The translations under genes were made by a program, and so were the position numbers. The notes under the pieces were generated by a model that made no database searches, had not been told where the DNA came from, and saw only the letters and a list, made by a program, of their open reading frames with translations. This document shows, one piece after another, positions 1-8,969 of a stretch of DNA of 64,000 nucleotides. Source of the stretch: CAWGLW01 sp963823525 (GTDB lineage: Bacteria > Pseudomonadota > Gammaproteobacteria > Steroidobacterales > Steroidobacteraceae); NCBI GenBank assembly GCA_963823525.1, contig CAWGLW010000005.1, forward strand, positions 186,001 through 250,000, given 5' to 3'. Position 1 is the stretch's first letter; each line of letters begins with the position of its first letter.

Positions 1-1
1 G

Positions 2-865
2 GCAACGGCCAATGACAAGTTCTTGTTTTACTCAATGCTTGACTCGTTGGAAATCCGATATCCCAGACTATTCGGCATTTACTCGCCGACTGCACGCCGC
101 TTGCCGGGGACAAAAGTCCTGCGCGATGTGAAGTCTGTTGCAGACTTTGTCCGCGACTCGTCGCACTATCCGATGTTCATGAAGCCACTGCACGGTTCGT
201 TCGGTCGTGGCGCTTGTTCAGCGGCTCGGTTTGAGCCGGAAACGGATACTGTTGTTCTGGGTAATGGTGAGCGGTGGCCCGTCCAGGAGGCTGTGAAGAC
301 ATTTGTTGAGCCATCCTGCAAAGGCTACCTTTTCCAGCAACTGGGCCAGCCGCACGAGGAACTCAGAGCATTGTGCGGGCCGACCGTAAGCAGCGTTCGC
401 GTCATGCTGCTTCTTGAAGAAACGGGTCCGAAAATCTTGATTTGCACGTGGAAGATTGCAACCGGGGCCAACATGATTGACAATTTTTTCCACGGGCAGA
501 CCGGTAATCTCCTGGCGGCGGTGGACGTCGAAACGGGTCGCGTGACCCGTATCGTCCAACGCGCTGGAGTCAACCAGACGGAAATAGAGAATCATCCCGA
601 TACGGGCAAGCGAATTCTCGGTGTTTGCCTGCCACAGTGGCAGGAGGTCAGAAATCTGGCCCTGGAGGGCAGCGCGGCTTTCCCGGGGTTGCGGCTGCAG
701 CACTGGGATATTGCACTGGCTGAAGGGGGGCCTATGGCGTTGGAACTGAATGTACGTGGTGGGCTCGACCTGCATCAGGTGGCGTCCGGAGTCGGCGGAG
801 TCGGCGTTGATTTGAAGGCGGCTCTGGACAAAGACCCGAGGGGCCGCAAGGGAATAGGAGCTTGA
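2..865 (+). CDS. Sugar-transfer-associated ATP-grasp protein (5' end outside window)
   Basis: The reading frame is open to the left edge (first complete codon at position 2) and the residues before the first internal start already match the family (DKFLFYSML), so the gene begins outside the window. Family features: the FMKPLHGSFGRGA nucleotide-binding loop, the SSVRVMLL strand, the HPDTGKRILG block and a C-terminal metal/ATP part with WDIAL and ALELNVRGGLD. This matches the ATP-grasp family found beside sugar transferases in exopolysaccharide loci (PF14397 type). ATP-grasp enzymes join a carboxylate to an amine or other nucleophile through an acyl-phosphate; the substrate here is not known, and a role in decorating the polysaccharide is inferred from context. 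The next gene starts 1 nt after the stop. Confidence 0.8.
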   Translation, partial: ATANDKFLFYSMLDSLEIRYPRLFGIYSPTARRLPGTKVLRDVKSVADFVRDSSHYPMFMKPLHGSFGRGACSAARFEPETDTVVLGNGERWPVQEAVKTFVEPSCKGYLFQQLGQPHEELRALCGPTVSSVRVMLLLEETGPKILICTWKIATGANMIDNFFHGQTGNLLAAVDVETGRVTRIVQRAGVNQTEIENHPDTGKRILGVCLPQWQEVRNLALEGSAAFPGLRLQHWDIALAEGGPMALELNVRGGLDLHQVASGVGGVGVDLKAALDKDPRGRKGIGA

Positions 866-866
866 A

Positions 867-1643
867 ATGTTTGTACAATGTAACTACCTGATGCATGACA
901 TTAAGCGCGCTGCGGACTTCAGGTTCTGCGCCATTGCTGTTGCGCTGCTGCTTGTGACAACTACCGCTCACGCATTTCAGTTCGTTCCCCAGTCGGCGGA
1001 GTGGGCGGTATGGTCGCCCCTGTGCAAGGCACGGTATTCGGTCACGAAGGCCGCGAACAGTTCGCCCTATGCGAATTCGGTACCGGCTTCGGAAGTTGCT
1101 GCATGGAAAAGTCGGGTCGGCGACTATTCGTGGGAGCATATGCACCACTTCTGCGCCGGTCAGGCCTACCTGTATCGGGCGCGAACTGAACTAAATCCTG
1201 GGAAGAAGCAGGAATATCTCGTTTCTGCCTCCCGCGAGGCGGGCTACACTTACAACTGGCTGACAAAGAGGCCCGGCCAGAGTCTCCTGCCCGATGTCGC
1301 CATTACTCTCGCGATGATCAAGATGGAGCAGGGCAATCCTTTGAAGGGCGTTAACTACCTGGAAAAAGCGGCGCTAGAGTCACCGGGCGATGCCAACGTC
1401 TATCTTGCAATGTATACGATCTATCGCCGAGGCGGCGATCGGGAATCCGCGTATAAGGCGCTTCTGAGGGGAGATGAGGCGACCGGGGGAGCGTCGGCGG
1501 AAATCAGCTACTATCTCGGCATGGCGTCACTGGACCGCGGTGATGTCGACGATGCTATAGCTTACGCCAAGAAAGCTTACGGCGCAGGTTTCCAGATGCC
1601 CGCACTGCGCCGCCGGCTTGCCGAGGCCGGGCACAGTATCTGA
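867..1643 (+). CDS. Exported TPR-like protein of the exopolysaccharide locus
   Basis: A protein of 258 residues. An N-terminal signal peptide runs to about residue 36 (hydrophobic core CAIAVALLLV, cleavage near AHA). The rest is helical with TPR-like helix pairs, for example PLKGVNYLEKAALESPGDA and GDVDDAIAYAKKAY in the C-terminal half. The start follows the upstream stop by 1 nt and has GGAG 8 nt ahead, so it is translationally coupled to the ATP-grasp gene; an internal ATG at 891 is a weaker alternative. Small TPR proteins are common scaffold components in exopolysaccharide/PEP-CTERM loci. No enzymatic motif is visible; the function is unassigned. It converges with the next gene with only 4 nt between stops. 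Confidence 0.7.
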   Translation: MFVQCNYLMHDIKRAADFRFCAIAVALLLVTTTAHAFQFVPQSAEWAVWSPLCKARYSVTKAANSSPYANSVPASEVAAWKSRVGDYSWEHMHHFCAGQAYLYRARTELNPGKKQEYLVSASREAGYTYNWLTKRPGQSLLPDVAITLAMIKMEQGNPLKGVNYLEKAALESPGDANVYLAMYTIYRRGGDRESAYKALLRGDEATGGASAEISYYLGMASLDRGDVDDAIAYAKKAYGAGFQMPALRRRLAEAGHSI

Positions 1644-1647
1644 CCGG

Positions 1648-4320
1648 CTATCTGACTGCAGTCGGCTGCCATGCAGTGGGTTTGTAAGCCCAGACGTCTC
1701 CACGCTCGGGATCCTGGACTCCAAGAAAGATGTCGTATTCCCGTGAATACTTCCACTTGCCGAGAATCCCATGCTGTCGCTTGGTCTTGCCTCCAGGCGT
1801 CGTAAGAGATCCATCGGACTGTTTCGGAAATTCTGCACCTGAGGCCACGGCTAAGGCTGCGGTCCAATCTCCGTCGGCCCGGTCGCTTGAGGGGGTGACG
1901 TACCAGACGTCCCGACTGCCGTCCCAGAGTACGAATACGCCGCGAACCTGGTCGAAGTCCATGCCGTGCTCAGGCGTAATCTGGAATTGGCCCACTGGGT
2001 CTGTCGGCTCGACGACGAAGCTCTGATTGTCAGCCCCCGGATCATCGAGACTCCAGGCCACCACGGCGAAACCCCTTTTGGTCTTTGCTGTCCGAGCGTA
2101 GATGTTTCGATCCGGGTCGTAAGCACCGGCGCCCTGGTCAGACTGGCCATCAGGGCCTTTGACACCCATTAGTTCCCACCTGTCCTGATTCGGGTCGCCG
2201 AGATCACTCACTACATAGCGGAACAGGCGCCCGCCCTCACTCGGTGTCTCGGTAACGAGGATAGAATCCTTGCCCTCATACGGCGCGTAAGCCGATGTGC
2301 CATTCCAGAATATTGACGGCCGGACTGCACCATTCCCAAGCATCGAAACGGTATTGCGGTTCTCCCACATCTGTCCTCCGACAACATCGGGGAACCTTGC
2401 GGGATCTACGTGTGACCCCGTGGTTCCGCCGACCATGTCAGCGCCGGCCCGACTTGGGTCCCAGAAATACGGGCCCGTAGCCGTTTCGCCATCAGCGAGC
2501 ACAAATCGGTTACCGCCGTCATATTTAGCTCCACCAAAGGTTATGAATCGATCCGAGAGCGGCAGGAACTCCTGATTGTCATAGGTATGCGCAGCTGTCG
2601 GTGCACTCAGTGGCCCATCGACCGAGAAAAACTGGTTATCGCCCAGCGGAGCAACCACATCGCTCGGCAGTGAGGCCCGCTCCCAGCGTCGGGTCTTCAG
2701 GTCAAATCGGTAGACCTCATTGCCTGAGTAGTTCGAGTGCCCGCCGCCCCAGAAAATCAGCTGCCCGCGATTGGAGTCATAGGCCATGGAACTCCATGCG
2801 AAAAGGACCCGCGCCGGGTTCATATCAATGACAGTCTGAGGTCTTTGTTCGTAAGGGGTCCAGACGTCTTTAAATTCGTTGACATTTAAACGTGTCCATG
2901 AGCCCTCAGGCGCGTCCTCGAGAAGCGCCAGCAGCGGATCCGCTTCTAAATCCGGGCCCGAGGAAGTGACGGTGATGCGCACAAGCGCGCTCGCTCGCGC
3001 ACCGCTTTCGTCCGCAATTTCGTACAACACCTGATCTTCGCCAACAAATCCGAAATCGGGCGTGTAGCGCAGCTGCGTCGGCGAGATCTGTGTGGCGACA
3101 CCGTTGTGCGGCTGTCCGACGAAGGCAATCTCCAGTGACTCGCCATCGGGGTCGCTGTCGTTACCGATGACTTCGATGACACGTTCGGAATCGGCGGGTA
3201 CGGTGACAACGTCGTCGTTCGCAATCGGATCATCAGCGACCGGCCGAAGGTGAATGGTTACCGTGGCGGTCGCTGTGCCCTGATTGCCGTCGTCGATCGT
3301 ATAAAGAAATGTATCAATACCATTGAAATTCGCGGACGGGACGTATTCGACCAGACCATTTGCCTGTAGTTGTGCTGTGCCATTCGCCGGCTGGCTAACT
3401 GAAATCACCGCAATTGAGTCACCGTCAGGGTCGGAGTCGTTCGCCAGTGCATCCACTACGACACTGTTGTCTTCATACGTCTCGGCGCTGTCTGCAACGG
3501 CAATCGGTTTCAAATTCGTGTAGTCATCGGGCCAGAATGACCCGCTACTGAAGTGGCCATCAGAAAACCGGATGGTCTCAATATTGGAAAGCAGATCGAT
3601 GCCTTCCTTGGTGGTCGATGCGGCAACCCTGATTCCTTCTGAGGTCAGTTCTACCTGGTAGCCTGAGTATGGGCCCTCGTAAATAACCGTATCGGTACCG
3701 GGCCCGCCGTCAATGAGGTCGTTGCCACGCCCGCCTTGAATGACATCCGGACCGGACGAACCGATAATCAGGTCGCTACCGTATCCACCCTCGACGAGTT
3801 CGACGCCTGAAAGCGCGGTGCCACTCAGGTCAAGGATCGAATCCGGCCCGCTTTGCAGTCGCAGCACGTCAAAGCCCGAGCCACCGTCGATGAGTTCAAC
3901 CTCGAGCAGCCCTCTAACGCCGATCACGTCGTCAAGCGGTGACCCCACCAGCGCGTCGATTCCATCTCCGCCGCTGACCAAATCGAAGCCACTACGACTC
4001 CCTGAATATTCGAATCGGTCATTGCCGGGGCCGCCATAAAGTTGGTCATTGCCGACGTCGCCGCGGAGCACGTCATCTCCGTTGTTACCGTACAGAATGT
4101 CGGAACCGGGGCCCCCGTCGATGAGGTCCGCCGCTGATGTTCCTTTGACCAGGTCGGAACCGCCCAGCGCGTAGACTTCGTATGGCGTGCTCTCCTCAGT
4201 GAGATCTATGAGGTCATCTGCACCCGATCCGTTGAGGAGGGTCGCAGCAGAGGCACCCTTGGGAATCAGGAGAAGTAGAACAATTACCCGAGCTGCTAGC
4301 GAAGTGGTTTGATTCATCAT
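1648..4320 (-). CDS. Secreted multidomain protein: RTX repeats, Ig-like domains, beta-propeller
   Basis: A protein of 890 residues. It has a Sec signal peptide (residues 1-25, cleaving after GASA). Calcium-binding RTX nonapeptides follow in two blocks (about 45-110 and 155-215; for example GGPGSDILYGNNGDDVL). Two tandem cadherin/Ig-like modules span about 270-455 (NDSDPDGDS and NDSDPDGES signatures). From about 460 to the end the protein resembles a kelch/galactose-oxidase-type propeller (GQLIFWGGGHSNY, ITFGGAKYDGG, GVFVLWDGSRD). RTX proteins usually carry a C-terminal type I secretion signal; here the repeats are N-terminal behind a Sec signal, so export by Sec is inferred. It probably binds or modifies the exopolysaccharide matrix; no catalytic residues could be assigned. 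It lies 139 nt downstream of the other large minus-strand protein. Confidence 0.75.
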   Translation of the reverse strand: MMNQTTSLAARVIVLLLLIPKGASAATLLNGSGADDLIDLTEESTPYEVYALGGSDLVKGTSAADLIDGGPGSDILYGNNGDDVLRGDVGNDQLYGGPGNDRFEYSGSRSGFDLVSGGDGIDALVGSPLDDVIGVRGLLEVELIDGGSGFDVLRLQSGPDSILDLSGTALSGVELVEGGYGSDLIIGSSGPDVIQGGRGNDLIDGGPGTDTVIYEGPYSGYQVELTSEGIRVAASTTKEGIDLLSNIETIRFSDGHFSSGSFWPDDYTNLKPIAVADSAETYEDNSVVVDALANDSDPDGDSIAVISVSQPANGTAQLQANGLVEYVPSANFNGIDTFLYTIDDGNQGTATATVTIHLRPVADDPIANDDVVTVPADSERVIEVIGNDSDPDGESLEIAFVGQPHNGVATQISPTQLRYTPDFGFVGEDQVLYEIADESGARASALVRITVTSSGPDLEADPLLALLEDAPEGSWTRLNVNEFKDVWTPYEQRPQTVIDMNPARVLFAWSSMAYDSNRGQLIFWGGGHSNYSGNEVYRFDLKTRRWERASLPSDVVAPLGDNQFFSVDGPLSAPTAAHTYDNQEFLPLSDRFITFGGAKYDGGNRFVLADGETATGPYFWDPSRAGADMVGGTTGSHVDPARFPDVVGGQMWENRNTVSMLGNGAVRPSIFWNGTSAYAPYEGKDSILVTETPSEGGRLFRYVVSDLGDPNQDRWELMGVKGPDGQSDQGAGAYDPDRNIYARTAKTKRGFAVVAWSLDDPGADNQSFVVEPTDPVGQFQITPEHGMDFDQVRGVFVLWDGSRDVWYVTPSSDRADGDWTAALAVASGAEFPKQSDGSLTTPGGKTKRQHGILGKWKYSREYDIFLGVQDPERGDVWAYKPTAWQPTAVR

Positions 4321-4459
4321 AAAGGCAGTCCTGCGGGGCTCTGTGGCCCCGTCAGGTGCGAGTGGACACCGATGAACGTCTCACTGTCAAGTCAGGAGCG
4401 TGTTCAGGAAGTTATGTCATCTTCGTGTTTTGATTCGCTTTTGCTTGGCCGGCGTTCAG

Positions 4460-7414
4460 CTAAAAGCGGAACCATGCGGGCAACGGCACCTCTTGGACAT
4501 TCGGTGATCCCGGTTTGCGCTCGCCGCCGACCTCGACCATGAGCGGTTCCCGGTCCGCCGGCAGCGGCGCATCGTGATTAGGCCAGAAGGATTTGTCAGC
4601 CTTGTCCTGTCCAGGCCCATAGAGCCGATTTTGGTCCATTTGAGCGATGCCGGGTGCATCGGTTCGCCTGAATGCACTCGTCCCGACGTCCTCTGCGTGC
4701 CATCCTTCGTAAGAATTGTTGGCAAGGAACGTCACGCTGGCATCTAGCCAATTGGGCGGGACCGCTCCGTATCGCGATGCGGTGCTGCCGATGTAAATAG
4801 CCGTAGCCGGCAAAGTGCCGCTGTCGCGGATCGACTCGTGGCTATCGCTTACGAGGTCAGGATGATTCAGCCAGGTGAAGCGGTTGAAAGCGACGAACTT
4901 CTTGAAGGTGAATGGATTGTCTGGAATGGCCCGGCCGTCTGGGCTGGAACCGTTCTTCCAGGAGCGCATGGCATCCCAGTACTCTTGGCCGGCGTCCGGT
5001 ACGAATGCTTTCGGCCCATCTGAATACCATGGGAGCTGCAGGTGAGCGTCCTGAAAAGACGTCACTGCAAGGTAATTCGAGTTTCTATAGACAGTTAGTT
5101 GAACAGGCGCTTTGCTCGCCAGGTCGCCACCGACGATCTGTACTTCGTAGATGCCATTCTGGCTAATCTCGTCGGGATCAAGGGTTACGATCCAGTCATC
5201 ACCAGATCCCTTGGCATTCGGTACGAAAGCCGGGCCTTTGGCGGCTGGTTGCCAGCTTCCATTCTCCTTGCGGATTTCCACCGTCGCATTCGGGTATGTA
5301 TCGCCGGCGACGTCTGAGTCGTCGAAAGGAAAAGAGAACTGCTTGAACGGAGCATCCTGAAAGGTGACATCCGGATACCGCGGGATATCTGAGCCCCACA
5401 GCGTGCGGCGCTGCCGGAAGGATATCAGGCCAGCCCGTGTTCCAGCGGCCTTGCCGTCGACCAGGCGTTTCCCGCCAATGAGATGGTTATTGTATATGGC
5501 CACGTCTGAGGCCGACGGAACGTCCAGCAACTGTTGATTCAGTGGGTCGGAGAGGTCTCCGGGATTATTCTCGTCCGCAAAAGCGCTTATGCGTGAATTC
5601 AGCACACGATAGTGGCCAACGGTAGCCTTTACAGCCGATGACTGATTGCCGCCATTGTGCACGTTGTTGTTGTATACGAGCCAGGCGTCCGGTCGACCGT
5701 GCAGGTAGATCGTATGCTTCAGTACATTTCCACCGGTCTTCAGGAATTGATTGTTCCAGAAAAAGCTTTGCCAGTCGTTCGGTGCCAGCGGGACACCGAA
5801 GCGGACTGTCTTGTCGGTTGTATCACCTTCAGAACTGTCCGAGCCGAACACATCGTCATTAATGGCCGTCACGTCGGGCCATTTGCTTCTATTAAGGCCA
5901 TATGTGCTGTGGACAAAAAGCTTGCTCCAATACTTCCTGTTCGGAACACCGACACGCCATCCACCCGACGAGCCGGTGACCATCGTCTCGAGTTCGATAT
6001 TTCGGAAGACAGTCACACGATATCCGGCGTAGAACAGGATGCCCCCGGACCGCACGTCCTGTCCGGAGATGCGAGGTCGGGCCCCAGGCTCGCCGACCAG
6101 GTAAAACCACGGGCGCTGCTCGGACGATTTAGTGGCCAGCCAGCGCACTCTGCTCGCCGGCTGTCCAGTCTGCTCGTCCACCTGCCCGCTGAGTCTGGCT
6201 TCAGTGGCGGAATCGTAGCTGCCAGTCAGGATGAGCATGACATCGGGATGGTCTTCTTCTCCGACAGTCGGAACGGCGCTCCATGCATCTCTGTAAGATG
6301 TCTTTCCTGCATCAAATTTAGGTACCGAGGGGAATTTCTTCTTAATGTCTTCGCGAGTGGTCGCATTCGCGCCCCAGATGACTGACGGACGCAAAACGCG
6401 GATATAAAATGGATTGCTCCGTGCGCCGACGTTCGGTGAAACGAGTTGGACGAGTGCCCATCCAACGGCTCCGTTCCCATCGTAGCGGAGGATTCCGGTG
6501 TCCTGGTCGTAGTCCACACCGTCGAGAAAGCCATCCAGGACTTCCAGCCGGGTCGGGAGACGCGGACGCCATCCTGAACTGTTTGTAAGATCACCTGGTG
6601 TCCAGCGGTTCGAATTGTCAAGATGGAAAGGCCCGAGATGCTCCGTTTCCGGGTAACTCTCGACGAAGGATAGCTCCGGAATGTCTGCAAACGAGAACGA
6701 ACCGGCGCCGGAATCGGATCGGGAACGTGCGGGGGCGATAACAATCGCAAACGGTGCCATGAAAACCTTCTCGGTGCCGATCGCTGCATTCACGCGGATG
6801 TCCTGATGCACACCGATATCCACTGCCTGCGGGATTCCGCTGATCTTGCCGGTTCTCGAGTCGAAGTCAGCCCAGGGTGGCAGATTGTCGACGGAGAAAA
6901 TTGGCGTATCGGATTGCGAGCCTCCTAACTCGGGCTCGAACGAATAGAGTCGGCCAACTTCGCCGTATTTTGTTGGAATACCGGAGAGCGATGTAGAGGA
7001 ACGATCTTCGGAAGCGGCAGTCGACTTGGCAACCACGTTAATAGAAAAAGGATCAAGCTTGTCCGTAGCGGCCCCATCGGTGACGAAAACGACAATGTTA
7101 TCGTAGAGTCCCACATCGGCCTTTGAAGGTTGGCCCCTCAAGCGCCCGGTCTTTTCATTGAAGTCCGCCCAGGGTGGCGCGTTCCGAATACCGAAACTTA
7201 GTAGCTGACCATCTGCATCAGCGGCTGTCGGAGTGAAAACGTATGTCTCGCCAAGAGCGATACGAGTGACTGGCTTTCCCGAAATAGTGGGCGGAGTGTT
7301 GGCACTGCTCCCAGAAGGCGGTAGGAAGAGCAGGTTCCCGTCTTCCCGACAGGCAGATACCGCTAGTAGCATGAGCAGTAGTGGCAGTAGGCGGTGCGCT
7401 GATGACCCAACCAT
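4460..7414 (-). CDS. Large lipoprotein with Ig-like (He_PIG) domains and beta-helix region
   Basis: The start at 7414 is chosen over the longer frame (7498) because GGAGG lies 9 nt ahead and the N-terminus then becomes a compact lipoprotein signal (MVGSSAHRL, core LLLMLLAV, lipobox VSAC, lipidated Cys about residue 22). The mature part has repeated putative Ig/dystroglycan-type modules, recognisable by PPWADFNEKTGRLRGQP and PPWADFDSRTGKISGIP, over about residues 45-215. A long region follows with the Asn-rich ladder pattern of right-handed beta-helix proteins (IYNNHLIGG, VTFLANNSYEG). Such proteins often bind or cleave polysaccharide; a lyase role is possible but no active site was identified. 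The length is 984 residues. It is on the same strand as the propeller protein and may be co-transcribed with it. Confidence 0.7.
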   Translation of the reverse strand: MVGSSAHRLLPLLLMLLAVSACREDGNLLFLPPSGSSANTPPTISGKPVTRIALGETYVFTPTAADADGQLLSFGIRNAPPWADFNEKTGRLRGQPSKADVGLYDNIVVFVTDGAATDKLDPFSINVVAKSTAASEDRSSTSLSGIPTKYGEVGRLYSFEPELGGSQSDTPIFSVDNLPPWADFDSRTGKISGIPQAVDIGVHQDIRVNAAIGTEKVFMAPFAIVIAPARSRSDSGAGSFSFADIPELSFVESYPETEHLGPFHLDNSNRWTPGDLTNSSGWRPRLPTRLEVLDGFLDGVDYDQDTGILRYDGNGAVGWALVQLVSPNVGARSNPFYIRVLRPSVIWGANATTREDIKKKFPSVPKFDAGKTSYRDAWSAVPTVGEEDHPDVMLILTGSYDSATEARLSGQVDEQTGQPASRVRWLATKSSEQRPWFYLVGEPGARPRISGQDVRSGGILFYAGYRVTVFRNIELETMVTGSSGGWRVGVPNRKYWSKLFVHSTYGLNRSKWPDVTAINDDVFGSDSSEGDTTDKTVRFGVPLAPNDWQSFFWNNQFLKTGGNVLKHTIYLHGRPDAWLVYNNNVHNGGNQSSAVKATVGHYRVLNSRISAFADENNPGDLSDPLNQQLLDVPSASDVAIYNNHLIGGKRLVDGKAAGTRAGLISFRQRRTLWGSDIPRYPDVTFQDAPFKQFSFPFDDSDVAGDTYPNATVEIRKENGSWQPAAKGPAFVPNAKGSGDDWIVTLDPDEISQNGIYEVQIVGGDLASKAPVQLTVYRNSNYLAVTSFQDAHLQLPWYSDGPKAFVPDAGQEYWDAMRSWKNGSSPDGRAIPDNPFTFKKFVAFNRFTWLNHPDLVSDSHESIRDSGTLPATAIYIGSTASRYGAVPPNWLDASVTFLANNSYEGWHAEDVGTSAFRRTDAPGIAQMDQNRLYGPGQDKADKSFWPNHDAPLPADREPLMVEVGGERKPGSPNVQEVPLPAWFRF

Positions 7415-7730
7415 GGTCCAGGTTCCTCCGGTCGCATAGCCGTGGATCCTGATGGATGTCGGGTGAGGGCTGCCGCCGGACTCGCAGTCGGCAATCAATA
7501 CGACGAGCGAGCAGCACGATGTGCGTCTTTGGCAACCCCGCTATCCCGATTATGGCTCCAGGACCGGAGGCTTTGCGTCCTCGCCTTGCGGCGAGTTTGC
7601 TTTTGAACAAGAGTCGACGGGACCTATTTAACTACCGGAGACAGCTGCGATGCGTGACCCAGCCCTCAGATCTCGTGCAAAAGCGATACACGAATGAGAA
7701 CAGTTTCCAGAGATAAGAAACTGGATCCGA
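7415..7730. other. Intergenic region, 316 nt
   Basis: This lies between two minus-strand genes. It should contain the end of the decarboxylase transcript and the promoter of the large lipoprotein. No convincing -35/-10 or -24/-12 pair was found. A small hairpin (CTCGCC, loop TTGC, GGCGAG; 7580-7595) is followed by a T-rich stretch on the plus strand (7596-7604), which looks like a terminator facing the wrong way for the flanking genes. No supported ORF was seen. Confidence 0.4.
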
Positions 7731-8969
7731 CTAGTAGAAAATTTCGACCGGCTCGGGGTGACTGAGGAAGCCGAGCGGGCTAGCGGTCAGCCCATACGCG
7801 CCGGATTGAAAAACCGCGACGAGGTCGCCAACTTGTGCTTCGGGTAATGGCATTCGATCACACAGAAGATCAAGGGGTGTGCACAGTGGTCCAACAACTG
7901 ACGCGGTTTCACTTCTGGGACTGCCGATTCGATTGGCGATTGTCACCGGATAATTTTTTCGGAGGACCTGCCCGAAGTTACCGGAAGCGGCCAGGTGATG
8001 GTGCAGTCCGCCGTCTGTAATCAGAAACACCTGGCCGCGTGAAATTTTCTTGTCGATTACACGGCATACATAAACACCGGACTCGCCAACCAGATAGCGT
8101 CCAAGTTCGAGCACGATGTGCGCCTCTGGCAGTGCCGACTGGATCGTCGGCACGAGTTCGTGCAAGTGGCGCGCAACCGGCGCGACGTCAAGTTGACTCT
8201 CGCCGGGAAAGTAAGGGATCCCGAATCCCCCGCCGAGATTGAGAAGCCGAACGGGAGCCGGCGCGTATTTCGAGAGTTTGATCGCCAGTTCCATTGTCTT
8301 GCTCTGTGCCTCTATCAGACTCTGCGCGCGGAGATTCTGCGATCCACTGAATATATGGAATCCCCAGAAATCCAACGACATCGAATTCATTTGTCCAAGG
8401 AGGTCAGGCACCACTTCAGCATCGATTCCGAACTGTTTCGGGCCACCTGCCATCTTCATTCCAGATGTTTTCAATTCAAAATCGGGATTTACTCTGATCG
8501 CGACCTTTGGACGACGGCCCGTTCTGTTCGAAATTTCCGCCAGTCGCTGTACCTCAAGCGCGGATTCGGCGTTCAGCACGATTCCGGCGTTAACGGCGGC
8601 TTCAAGTTCCTGCGGGCGTTTACCCGGCCCAGCGAAACTTATTTCAAGCGGATCCATGCCCGAGGCAATGGCCACCATCATTTCTCGTTCAGAGGCAACG
8701 TCCAGTCCATCGACAATTCGCGCGAAATGATTCACGACGTCTGGCATGGGATTGGCCTTGACGGCGTAGTGCAGTTCGACAGCTGCTGGCAGCAGCGCTC
8801 GCAACTCATCGACCTTCTGAGTCATCACGCGACTGTCGTAGACATACAGTGGTGTGCCGCCGGCGTCTGAGGCGATACTGGAGACGGTTCGCCCAGCTAT
8901 TATCAGCTCGCCGTTCTTTTCTTCATAATATGGATTTGCGCAATGCTGTGTAAATTTATCGAGGGTCAT
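7731..8969 (-). CDS. Exosortase A-associated PLP-dependent decarboxylase
   Basis: A protein of 412 residues with the fold-III PLP decarboxylase layout of diaminopimelate/ornithine decarboxylases. The N-terminal barrel has the PLP lysine in HYAVKANP (about residue 70) and a glycine-rich phosphate-binding loop LNLGGGFGIP; the C-terminal beta-domain has GPLCTPLDLL and GAYGL. The family that sits beside exosortase A (TIGR03099 type) is the best match, supported by the directly overlapping acyl-CoA ligase gene. It presumably decarboxylates an amino acid to make an amine used in decorating the exopolysaccharide; the substrate is unknown. A lysA role cannot be ruled out, but the neighbours argue against it. 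It overlaps the upstream ligase by 4 nt, so translation is coupled. Confidence 0.85.
   Translation of the reverse strand: MTLDKFTQHCANPYYEEKNGELIIAGRTVSSIASDAGGTPLYVYDSRVMTQKVDELRALLPAAVELHYAVKANPMPDVVNHFARIVDGLDVASEREMMVAIASGMDPLEISFAGPGKRPQELEAAVNAGIVLNAESALEVQRLAEISNRTGRRPKVAIRVNPDFELKTSGMKMAGGPKQFGIDAEVVPDLLGQMNSMSLDFWGFHIFSGSQNLRAQSLIEAQSKTMELAIKLSKYAPAPVRLLNLGGGFGIPYFPGESQLDVAPVARHLHELVPTIQSALPEAHIVLELGRYLVGESGVYVCRVIDKKISRGQVFLITDGGLHHHLAASGNFGQVLRKNYPVTIANRIGSPRSETASVVGPLCTPLDLLCDRMPLPEAQVGDLVAVFQSGAYGLTASPLGFLSHPEPVEIFY

Noticed and set aside
7580..7604. Terminator-like hairpin with T-rich tail on the plus strand as proof of a plus-strand small RNA
   Set aside because: The stem is only 6 bp and no promoter or conserved gene was seen ahead of it; left as a note in the intergenic entry.
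8118..8870. A 250-codon plus-strand frame across the PLP decarboxylase
   Set aside because: Antisense to a gene with clear catalytic motifs; no domain pattern of its own.
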